Origin: Actinoplanes lobatus
GTDB taxonomy: Bacteria; Actinomycetota; Actinomycetes; Mycobacteriales; Micromonosporaceae
Reading direction: 5' to 3'
Assembly: GCF_014205215.1 (NCBI RefSeq)
Contig: NZ_JACHNC010000001.1
Span: 6,010,501 to 6,074,500 of the forward strand
Length of the DNA stretch: 64,000 nt
The notes under the pieces were generated by a model. That model saw nothing but the letters and a program-made list of their open reading frames with translations, was not told the DNA's origin and searched no databases. Below are positions 1 to 6,639 of this stretch, in pieces. Made by a program: the position numbers and the translations under genes. Position 1 is the stretch's first letter. Each line of letters starts with the position of its first letter.

Positions 1-400
1 CGAGCAGGTCGTCCGGCTGGGCGGGCAGATCGCCGGCGGTCACCCGTACGATATCGGTCCTCTCTTGCAGATCACCCACCGTGAGCAGGCCCGGAGCGAG
101 CGCGCACCCGCGGAAATGGACCGCCCGGCCGGACCGGCCGGAGGCGTGCGCGGCACACGCGCGACCCGCCGCCTCGGCGAAGGCCGCACCCACCGTGATG
201 AGCGGCAGGCCCGTCCCGGCGGGCAGCGCGACGCTGATCGTGAAGTGCGGGAACGGCAGATCCTCGCGGTGCACGCAGGCCTGCGCGGAATCCGGCAGGC
301 CCAGCGAGCGGATCCAGAGCCCGGCTGCCTGCTCGGTGAGATGGCCCAGGCTGAGCCCGTAGTGACGCAACGGAGTACGCAGCGCCGTGGTGGCGAACAT
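1..400 (-). CDS. hypothetical protein, 3'-truncated by window edge
   Basis: The frame is open from an ATG at 398-400 to the window edge, giving at least 133 residues. The competing long frames on both strands here are Arg/Pro/His-rich and look like shadows. The visible protein has normal composition, with a mixed hydrophobic stretch near residues 55-80 (including FTISVALPAGTGLPLITVG), and no motif I recognise. It lies 66 bp downstream of the ribosome-hibernation-type gene on the same strand, so the two could be co-transcribed. An in-frame TGA lies a short way upstream of the ATG, which fixes the start region. Function unknown. Confidence 0.5.
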   Translation of the reverse strand, partial: MFATTALRTPLRHYGLSLGHLTEQAAGLWIRSLGLPDSAQACVHREDLPFPHFTISVALPAGTGLPLITVGAAFAEAAGRACAAHASGRSGRAVHFRGCALAPGLLTVGDLQERTDIVRVTAGDLPAQPDDLL

Positions 401-465
401 GGTGCCAACGGTGGCCGCCGCCGGTGGACTCCGGGTGAGCGGCGGTCATCCGCCAGGTGAACGTG

Positions 466-843
466 TCACTCCTCGGCCACGACGGGCTGGGGCACCTCCC
501 GCAGATTCCGGTTGTGGCGCGGCTCGTTCCTGGTCTTGACGCCGTCGATACGCCGCCGGAGATCGTCGCGGACGTCCATGACGGCCGCGTGCAGGTCTTC
601 CTCGGAAGACGTGGTGACGACCTTCTCGCCCCCGCTGAGCCAGCACTCCAGGGTGACCTTCTGGCCGCGGGCGCCCCGGTCCTTCACCATGATCTCCAGC
701 TCGGTGGCGTCGGCGTGGAACCCGGCGAGCCGGGCGTCCAGGGTGCTGAACTGCTCGACCAGCCAGTTCCGGTCACCCTGGGAGAAGCCCGTGCCCACAC
801 GCAGGCACTCCGCGACGGTGGCCGGGTCGGTGACGGCACTCAT
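466..843 (-). CDS. HPF/RaiA-type ribosome hibernation family protein
   Basis: A 125-residue protein. The central part, with LEIMVKDRGARGQKVTLECW followed by GGEKVVTTSSEEDLHAAVMDVRDDLRR-like text, has the beta-strand/helix pattern of the S30AE (sigma-54 modulation, RaiA/HPF) fold, and the tail is basic (RNEPRHNRN). Family members bind the 30S subunit and silence ribosomes in stationary phase or stress. It lacks the long C-terminal dimerisation domain of long HPF, so it resembles the short type. The ATG at 843 is preceded by GAGGAG eight bases upstream, better than the further-upstream in-frame starts. It is divergent from the GNAT gene at 929. Assignment to the fold is likely; ribosome binding is inferred. 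Confidence 0.6.
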   Translation of the reverse strand: MSAVTDPATVAECLRVGTGFSQGDRNWLVEQFSTLDARLAGFHADATELEIMVKDRGARGQKVTLECWLSGGEKVVTTSSEEDLHAAVMDVRDDLRRRIDGVKTRNEPRHNRNLREVPQPVVAEE

Positions 844-928
844 CTGTTCAACTCCTCTGTCGGGGCGAATACGGTCGGACACCTCATACCCACTTGATCT
901 CAGCGAACACCGCCCTATGGTCTTGGTC

Positions 929-1387
929 ATGCACATCCGGCCGATCCATCAGGGCGACGTGGCCCGCCTCGCCGTGCTCCTCGAGCAGCTCGGGTTCCCG
1001 TCGACCGAGCGTGACGTCCGCCATCGCCTCGACTACTGGCTCGGCGACCGGGCCGGCGCGCTGCTCGGCGCCGACGACGACGGCGTCCTGGTCGGCGTGG
1101 CGGCGCTGCACGTCACCCCGCTGCTCGAGGTCACCGGCAAGTTCGGGCGGCTCGCGGCGCTGGTCGTCGACGAGGCCAGCCGTGGCCGCGGGGTAGGGCG
1201 GCTGCTGATCCGGGCGGCCGAGGAGCGGGCGCGGGCGGCCGGCTGCCTGTTCCTGGAGGTGACCAGCAGCAGTCACCGGCATCCGGCGCACCTGTTCTAC
1301 GAGAGCCTCGGCTTCACCGACAGCCGGGAGGACTGGCGCCGCTTCGTGCTCAAACTGGATGAGGCGGCGGATCCACGCGCACGGTGA
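929..1387 (+). CDS. GNAT family N-acetyltransferase
   Basis: A 152-residue single-domain GNAT. The N-terminus MHIRPIHQGDVARLAVLLEQ is typical of the family. The acetyl-CoA-binding motif A is seen as LVVDEASRGRGVGRLLI (Q/RxxGxG/A form), and the C-terminal FYESLGF is the usual motif B end. The substrate cannot be told from sequence. An alternative ATG lies 12 bp upstream at 917; I chose 929 because the protein then begins directly with the first beta strand. No clear ribosome binding site precedes either. The 3' end overlaps the convergent CobW_C gene by about 38 bp. Confidence 0.8.
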   Translation: MHIRPIHQGDVARLAVLLEQLGFPSTERDVRHRLDYWLGDRAGALLGADDDGVLVGVAALHVTPLLEVTGKFGRLAALVVDEASRGRGVGRLLIRAAEERARAAGCLFLEVTSSSHRHPAHLFYESLGFTDSREDWRRFVLKLDEAADPRAR

Positions 1388-2390
1388 GCCCGCCGGTGGT
1401 GTGCGGGAACGGGTCGGGCAGCCGGCGCCACCCGGCCTCGCCGCGGGAGAGTTCGGAGTCGGTGAGCAGGCAGGCGGTCAGGGTGCGGTGCAGGCGGACC
1501 GGGTCCAGGTCGAAGCCGATGAACGCCAGGTGGTGGTGGCGGTCGCCGTAGTAGGGGTCCCAGTCCAGGTCGGCGGCGATCCGGCGTTCGGCGTGGACGG
1601 TCTGCCACGCCTCGTCGCCGAGGCCGGCCAGCCAGACGCTCGCCGGGGCCAGGTGCGGGGTGGCCGCCGACTCCCAGGACATCACCAACTCGGGGCGGCT
1701 GGCCAGCCAGAGGTGGCCGCGGGAGCGCAGCACCTGGTCGATCACGTCGTCGAGGGCCGCGTGCAGGCGTTCCGGGTGGAACGGGCGGCGGGCCTTGAAG
1801 ACGGACGAGACGACGCCGTTGACGGGTAGCGGCTCGTGCAGGCCGACCGTGCGGCCGCGCAGGCCCCGGGTGACCGGGGTGAGCGGGACCGGACGGTGGG
1901 CCACGGCGGGTGGGTGGGTGTCGGCGGTGGTGAGCACGGCCGCCCACGGGGCGAGCCGGTGCAGCAGGACGCGCAGCCGGTCGGCCTCCCACGGGTCGTC
2001 GCCGGGCAGGTCGGCCAGGACGATCGTGTCGGCCTGCTCGATCTGGTGGGCCACGATGTCGCCGATGCCGCGGCCGTCGCCGGCCTCGGGCAGGACGGTC
2101 TCGTTGGTCAGCGCGTCGAGCAGCAGGTCGGCGGCGACCGCGGTGACGGTCCGGCCGAGCGACACGCCCGGTGGTGGGTCGGCGGTGGCCCAGTCGAGGC
2201 GCAGGCGGTCCGGCTCCCACGTCTCCGGGAACACCACGAGCAGGTCGCCGTTGTGCCGGCCGGCGATCGTCAGCAGGTCGTCGAGGGTGGACCAGGTGAT
2301 CAGTCGCGACGGCCGGTCGGCCAGCAGACGGTGCGCCACCGTGCCGGTGACGTGCGGCCAGAATCCGAACAACGGGGTGACGGTCGCCAT
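1350..2390 (-). CDS. CobW C-terminal domain protein, GTPase motifs degenerate
   Basis: A 346-residue protein. Residues about 205-335 fit the CobW_C domain (FHPERLHAAL, GHLWLASRP, the WDPYYGDRHHHLAFIGFDLD stretch). The N-terminal half has the CobW layout but lacks a recognisable P-loop (GFWPHVTGT sits where GxxGxGKT is expected), the NKxD motif and the metal-binding CxCC, so it is probably a non-GTPase paralogue. COG0523/CobW relatives act as zinc chaperones or zinc-sparing factors, often Zur-regulated. It is transcribed away from a Zur-like box at 2465-2479 shared with the divergent PLP-enzyme operon, supporting a role in zinc starvation. The ATG at 2390 is the first start in frame with normal composition. 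Confidence 0.75.
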   Translation of the reverse strand: MATVTPLFGFWPHVTGTVAHRLLADRPSRLITWSTLDDLLTIAGRHNGDLLVVFPETWEPDRLRLDWATADPPPGVSLGRTVTAVAADLLLDALTNETVLPEAGDGRGIGDIVAHQIEQADTIVLADLPGDDPWEADRLRVLLHRLAPWAAVLTTADTHPPAVAHRPVPLTPVTRGLRGRTVGLHEPLPVNGVVSSVFKARRPFHPERLHAALDDVIDQVLRSRGHLWLASRPELVMSWESAATPHLAPASVWLAGLGDEAWQTVHAERRIAADLDWDPYYGDRHHHLAFIGFDLDPVRLHRTLTACLLTDSELSRGEAGWRRLPDPFPHTTGGLTVRVDPPPHPV

Positions 2391-2464
2391 CTTTCCTGCT
2401 CATCGCTGATGTAGGAGTGCGGCCGAGCATAGCGGTCGGCGCGTGTCCTCCGGAAGATGCTTAC

Positions 2465-2479
2465 TGAAAACGATTTTCG
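2465..2479. promoter_or_regulatory. Zur-like operator in a divergent promoter
   Basis: The sequence TGAAAACGATTTTCG is a near-perfect 7-1-7 inverted repeat. It differs at two positions from TGAAAATGATTTTCA, the Zur-box form known in Streptomyces and mycobacteria. It lies between the CobW_C gene (start 2390, minus) and the PLP operon (start 2571, plus). A possible -10 element TATACT at 2481-2486 follows directly on the plus strand, so a bound repressor would cover the promoter. Zur versus Fur cannot be settled from sequence; the CobW_C neighbour favours Zur. Confidence 0.75.
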
Positions 2480-2480
2480 T

Positions 2481-2486
2481 TATACT
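2481..2486 (+). promoter_or_regulatory. candidate -10 element of PLP-enzyme operon
   Basis: TATACT is an unusually AT-rich match to the actinobacterial -10 consensus (TAnnnT), 85 bp before the start codon at 2571 and immediately after the Zur-like box. No good -35 at 16-18 bp spacing is visible. A weaker TATGCT on the opposite strand (2426-2431) could serve the CobW_C gene. Confidence 0.45.
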
Positions 2487-2570
2487 ATGAGTTCGTCAGG
2501 TTACGTCAAGCCCGGCTCATCGATTACGTTGGAATGGACCGGCGCCAAGCGCGGTCGGGCGGGAGTGTAG

Positions 2571-4007
2571 ATGGCGCCATATCTCCAACCGCGCGTCGAC
2601 GGCGATCTGCGGTCCATCCTCGACAGTCACGACACCCTCCACCGGATGCTCGACACCCTCGGCTCACCGCTGAACCTGGTGCTGCCGGACCGGCTCGCCG
2701 CCAACGTGCGAGACTTCGAAATCACCCTCCGGGCGTACGACCTGGGCGGCACCGTCTACTTCGCGCACAAGGCGAACCGGTCCAGCGCCCTGGTCCGGGC
2801 CCTGGCCACCACCGGCGCCGGGATCGACGTGGCCTCGCTGGGGGAGTTGCAGCACGCGCTCGGCGCCGGCATCGGCCCCGACCGGATCATGGCGACCGGG
2901 CCCAAGAGCCGGGAGTTCCTGTGGCTGGCCGCGCGCACCGGGGTGACCGTCGGCGCCGACTCGGTGCCGGAGCTGGCCGAGCTGGCCGGAATCGTGGCGG
3001 CGCACGGCCTGCCCCGGGTACGGGTGATGGCCCGGCTGTCCGGGTTCGCCTCCACCGGGACCACCGTGCTGAGCCGGGCCAGCCGCTTCGGCGTACCGGT
3101 CTCCGATCTTGATCCGCTCTGGACGGTGTTGGACAAACACCGTGATCAGCTCGACTTCCACGGCGCCGCCTACCACCTGGACACCAACGGGCTCCCGGAG
3201 AAGGCCGCAGCCCTGGAAGGCTGCCTGGAGGCGATGGCCGAGGCGCAGCGGCGCGGCCTGAGCCCGCGGGCGGTCGACGTCGGCGGCGGGTTCGGCGTCA
3301 ACTACCTGGCCGACAGCCGGGAATGGGAGACGTGGACCACCCAGTTGACCGGCGCGGTCCTCGGGCAGCGGCCGCCGATCACCTGGGACGGGCACGGCTA
3401 CGGGCTGCGCAACGAGGGCGGGCGGCTGCGCGGGGCCCTGGCGGTGTACCCCGCGTACCGGGCGGTGGCCGGACCGGCCTATCTGGACCGGCTTCTCGCC
3501 ACCGCGTCGGCGGCGCACCGCCGGCCGCTCGGCTCGCTGGTCCTGGACAACCTGTACGACCTGCACCTCGAACCAGGCCGGGCACTGCTCGACCAGTGCG
3601 GCGCGGTTCTCACCCGTGTGGAGGAGGTGCGCGACGGCCTGGTCCGGGTGGCCGCGAACAGCAACGACGTCGGTCTGGAGGCGCACGGCGTACTGATGGA
3701 TCCGATCCTCGTGCCCCGCGGAGAGCCGCGGCCGGACGACGGCCCGGTGGAGGTCTTCCTGGCCGGCAACCTGTGCCTGGAAGCCGACCTGATCACCCGG
3801 CGGCGGGTGCTCCTGCCGCGCCCGCCGCGCGCCGGTGACCTGCTGGTGTTCGCGAACACGGCCGGCTACCTGATGGATTTCAGCGCCGGGAGTGCGCTGA
3901 TGCAGCCCACCGCCCGGACCGTGGCCGCCTGGCGGCACGGCGGCGACTGGCGGTGGTGCCTGGACGAGCGGTACTGGCCCGTGACGGGCCGGGAGGAGAC
4001 CGGGTGA
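2571..4007 (+). CDS. fold-type III PLP decarboxylase-like protein (Y4yA/DAP-decarboxylase type)
   Basis: A 478-residue protein of the diaminopimelate/ornithine decarboxylase superfamily. The PLP lysine sits in FAHKANRS (near residue 67), the glycine-rich phosphate loop is DVGGGFGVNY (near 236), and the C-terminal half has NLCLEAD in the place of the catalytic CxxxD of DAP decarboxylase, then the FANTAGYLMDF stretch. The insert-rich length is nearer to Y4yA-type proteins than to lysA. The ATG at 2571 has GGGAG five bases upstream. It is the first gene of a Zur-box operon, overlapping the next gene by 4 bp (GTGA). It probably decarboxylates or epimerises an amino acid made by its neighbours; substrate unknown. 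Confidence 0.75.
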   Translation: MAPYLQPRVDGDLRSILDSHDTLHRMLDTLGSPLNLVLPDRLAANVRDFEITLRAYDLGGTVYFAHKANRSSALVRALATTGAGIDVASLGELQHALGAGIGPDRIMATGPKSREFLWLAARTGVTVGADSVPELAELAGIVAAHGLPRVRVMARLSGFASTGTTVLSRASRFGVPVSDLDPLWTVLDKHRDQLDFHGAAYHLDTNGLPEKAAALEGCLEAMAEAQRRGLSPRAVDVGGGFGVNYLADSREWETWTTQLTGAVLGQRPPITWDGHGYGLRNEGGRLRGALAVYPAYRAVAGPAYLDRLLATASAAHRRPLGSLVLDNLYDLHLEPGRALLDQCGAVLTRVEEVRDGLVRVAANSNDVGLEAHGVLMDPILVPRGEPRPDDGPVEVFLAGNLCLEADLITRRRVLLPRPPRAGDLLVFANTAGYLMDFSAGSALMQPTARTVAAWRHGGDWRWCLDERYWPVTGREETG

Positions 4008-5323
4008 GGTACGACAGCGTCACCGAGATCATCGGCGACACCCCGCTGGTGCGCATCGCCGAGGCCGTGCACGGCCTGCGCAACATCGACCTGTACGCCA
4101 AGATGGAGCTGTTCAACCCGTTCGGATCGGTGAAGGACCGGGCCGCGTGGAACATGGTCCGCCACCGCCTCGCCGACGCGGCCGACCGTGGCGACACCGT
4201 GGTCGAGCTGTCCAGCGGCAACACCGCCAAAGCCCTCGCGGTGATCGCCGGCATGCACGGGCTGACCTTCCGCAGCGTCACCAACCGGATGCGGATCCCC
4301 GAGGTCAAGGACCTGTTGCTGCTGCTCGGCGCGCAGATCGACGAGCTGCCCGGCCGGTCCGAGTGCCTGGACCCGGCGGACACCGACGATCCGCTGACCC
4401 GGATGTACCACACCGTGTCGGCGGCCGGTGGCGGCTACCTGCACACCGACCAGTACTTCAACTCACGCAACGTGCAGGCGCACCTGCACGGCACCGGACC
4501 GGAGATCATCGCCGATCTGGACGGTCGGGCGCCGGACTACTTCATCGCCTGTGTCGGCACGGCCGGATCGTCCACCGGCGTGGCCCGGGTGCTGCGCCGC
4601 CACGATCCGAACGTGACAGTGGTCGGGCTGGTCGCCGGGAAGTCCGACTTCATCCCGGGGATCCGCAACATCGACGAGGTGCACGAGGTCGGCCTGTTCG
4701 ACCCGGAGGTGTACGACACGATCGAGGCGGTCAGCTCGGACGAGGCGATCGACGGGCTGCTCACCCTCGTCCGCCGGTGCGGCACCCTGGCCGGGCCCAC
4801 CGGGGGCGGCGCCTACCAGGGGGCGGTCCGCTACCTGCGCGGGGTCGACGAAGGGCTGACCGAACGGCGTACCGCGGTGTTCATCGTCTGCGACCGGGTC
4901 GAGAGCTACATGAGCTACCTGCGGGAACGGCGTCCCGAGCTGTTCCGGCAGCCGGCCCGCGCCCACTCGGTGCGCACCCTCACCGGTGACGAACTGGCCG
5001 CCGCCCGGACCGTCGACGTGGCCGGGGCGGTCGAGTGGATCGAGGAGGAGCAGCCGCTGATCGTGGACCTGCGCAGCCCGTTCGCGTACCGGGCCCTGCA
5101 CCTGGACGGGTCGGTCAACATCGTCGACGACCTGTTCGAGGAGATGCTGCGCGGTGGGCTGCCGTTCAGCCGCCGCCGCCCGGTGCTGCTGGTCTGCCCG
5201 GTGGGGGAGAAGTCGGCCCGGTACGCCGCCCTGCTCACCCGGATGGGCCACCCCGACGCCCGCTCCCTGTCCGGCGGGGTGATCGCCTGGCGTGACGCCG
5301 GCGCGGAACTGGTGCGGGACTGA
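4004..5323 (+). CDS. cysteine synthase-like PLP enzyme fused to a rhodanese domain
   Basis: A 439-residue two-domain protein. Residues 1-~320 are fold-type II PLP: DTPLVRI, the lysine motif FNPFGSVKDRAAW, SSGNTAKALA and the phosphate-binding GTAGSSTG. This resembles SbnA/cysteine-synthase enzymes. Residues ~345-439 are a rhodanese domain (DLRSPFAYRALHLDGSVNI) with the candidate active cysteine in VCPVGEKS. The GTG start overlaps the previous stop by 4 bp. SbnA-type enzymes make 2,3-diaminopropionate precursors by beta-replacement; the fused rhodanese instead hints at sulfur transfer. The fusion is unusual. Exact reaction unknown. Confidence 0.75.
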   Translation: MRYDSVTEIIGDTPLVRIAEAVHGLRNIDLYAKMELFNPFGSVKDRAAWNMVRHRLADAADRGDTVVELSSGNTAKALAVIAGMHGLTFRSVTNRMRIPEVKDLLLLLGAQIDELPGRSECLDPADTDDPLTRMYHTVSAAGGGYLHTDQYFNSRNVQAHLHGTGPEIIADLDGRAPDYFIACVGTAGSSTGVARVLRRHDPNVTVVGLVAGKSDFIPGIRNIDEVHEVGLFDPEVYDTIEAVSSDEAIDGLLTLVRRCGTLAGPTGGGAYQGAVRYLRGVDEGLTERRTAVFIVCDRVESYMSYLRERRPELFRQPARAHSVRTLTGDELAAARTVDVAGAVEWIEEEQPLIVDLRSPFAYRALHLDGSVNIVDDLFEEMLRGGLPFSRRRPVLLVCPVGEKSARYAALLTRMGHPDARSLSGGVIAWRDAGAELVRD

Positions 5324-5325
5324 CC

Positions 5326-6510
5326 ATGTTCCCCGACGAACTACGGTGCTGGCAGGAGGGCCTGCGGGAGCAGTTCCCCATCCTCGTCGCCGACCCCGGG
5401 CAGGTCTATCTGGACAGCGCGGCCACCGCCCAGAAACCGCAGGCCGTCCTGGACGCCGTCACCGGCTATCTGACCAGCGAGAACGCCAACGCCGGACGGG
5501 GCACCTACCGGTGGGCCAACCGCACCACGGCCCTGATCGACCAGGCCCGTGAACGGGTGTCGGCGTTCCTCGGCGACCCGTCGCCGTCGCGGTCCGGGGT
5601 GCACTTCGTGAGCGGCACCACCGACGGTCTGCGGACGGTCGCCCGCGACTGGCTGGTGGGGGAGCTGCGCGACGGCGACGAGATCATCGTGCCGTTCGCC
5701 GACCACACCGCCAACACGATGCCCTGGCAGGAGGCGGTGGAACTGCTGGCCCGGCAGGGGATCCGGGTCACCGTGCGGGAGATGCCCTACGACGCGGCAC
5801 ACGACTACGACACGCGAGCGCTGGCGGGGATGGTCCATTCGCGAACCCGGTTCATCGCCACCACCCACGTGCACCACGTCTACGGCGGCGACATGAACCT
5901 GGCCCGCCTCCGGGCCGCCGTCGGCCCGTCCCCGGTCATCTGCGTGGACGCCGCGCAGAGCGCCGGGCACCTGCCGGTCGACGTGGCCGCCATGGACGCC
6001 GACTTCGTGGTCTTCTCCGGCCACAAGGCAATGGCGCTGCCCGGCACCGGTGTGCTCTGGGCGGCCAACCGGCGCGGCGCCCGCTTCACCCCCGGCGGCT
6101 GGAGCGGCACCCCCAACACCAGCGGCATCGTCTCCCTGGTCGCCGCCCTCGACTGGCTGGACGCGGCCGGCCTCGACCGGATCGCCCGCTGGACCGTCGC
6201 GCTGGGCGCCCGGCTCACCGACGGTCTGCGCAAACTGCCCGCCTACGAGGTGCTGGGCTGTCAGCGGAGCCTGGCCGCCGACTCGCCGGTGCAGCAGCGG
6301 CACGGCATCGTGACCCTCCGCCATCACGCCATCGGCTCCAACGACCTGGGATTCATCCTGGCCGCCGAGGGGTTCATGGTCCGCTCCGACGGTCACTGTC
6401 AGGCCCACAAAGGCGAGAAGACCTCATCGGTACGGGTGAGCCTGCACGTCTACAACACGGCCGACGAGGTGGACCGCCTCCTCGACGTCCTCGCCGGCCT
6501 CGACAACTGA
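5326..6510 (+). CDS. class V aminotransferase / cysteine-desulfurase-like enzyme
   Basis: A 394-residue fold-type I PLP protein. It has LDSAATAQKP at the N-terminus, ATTHVHHVYGG, CVDAAQSAGHLPVDV and the PLP lysine in FSGHKAMALPGTGVLW. The class is that of SufS/CsdA and isopenicillin N epimerase-like enzymes. A conserved active-site cysteine loop like that of SufS is not obvious (the region around residue 335-360 reads GFMVRSDGHCQAHKG, with one Cys), so desulfurase, lyase or epimerase activity are all possible. It starts 2 bp after the cysteine-synthase-like stop and is the last gene of the Zur-box operon. Confidence 0.75.
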   Translation: MFPDELRCWQEGLREQFPILVADPGQVYLDSAATAQKPQAVLDAVTGYLTSENANAGRGTYRWANRTTALIDQARERVSAFLGDPSPSRSGVHFVSGTTDGLRTVARDWLVGELRDGDEIIVPFADHTANTMPWQEAVELLARQGIRVTVREMPYDAAHDYDTRALAGMVHSRTRFIATTHVHHVYGGDMNLARLRAAVGPSPVICVDAAQSAGHLPVDVAAMDADFVVFSGHKAMALPGTGVLWAANRRGARFTPGGWSGTPNTSGIVSLVAALDWLDAAGLDRIARWTVALGARLTDGLRKLPAYEVLGCQRSLAADSPVQQRHGIVTLRHHAIGSNDLGFILAAEGFMVRSDGHCQAHKGEKTSSVRVSLHVYNTADEVDRLLDVLAGLDN

Positions 6511-6639
6511 CCTCGACGAGGTGGACCAGCCGCGGCGTTCCTGGGATGAGGTGATGGGCACCCCATCGGTGACCCGGCACCGGACCACGGCGTGGGAGGC
6601 CTGCCTCGGCGGAGCCGTCGTGGACGCGCAATGCGGCGA

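Noticed and set aside
65..460. Long plus-strand frame over the first gene
   Set aside because: Composition (Arg/Gly/Ala-heavy, no motif) is that of the complement of the minus-strand gene.
2664..3938. Long minus-strand frame across the decarboxylase gene
   Set aside because: Shadow of the PLP gene: rich in Arg, Pro, Gly, His; no motif.
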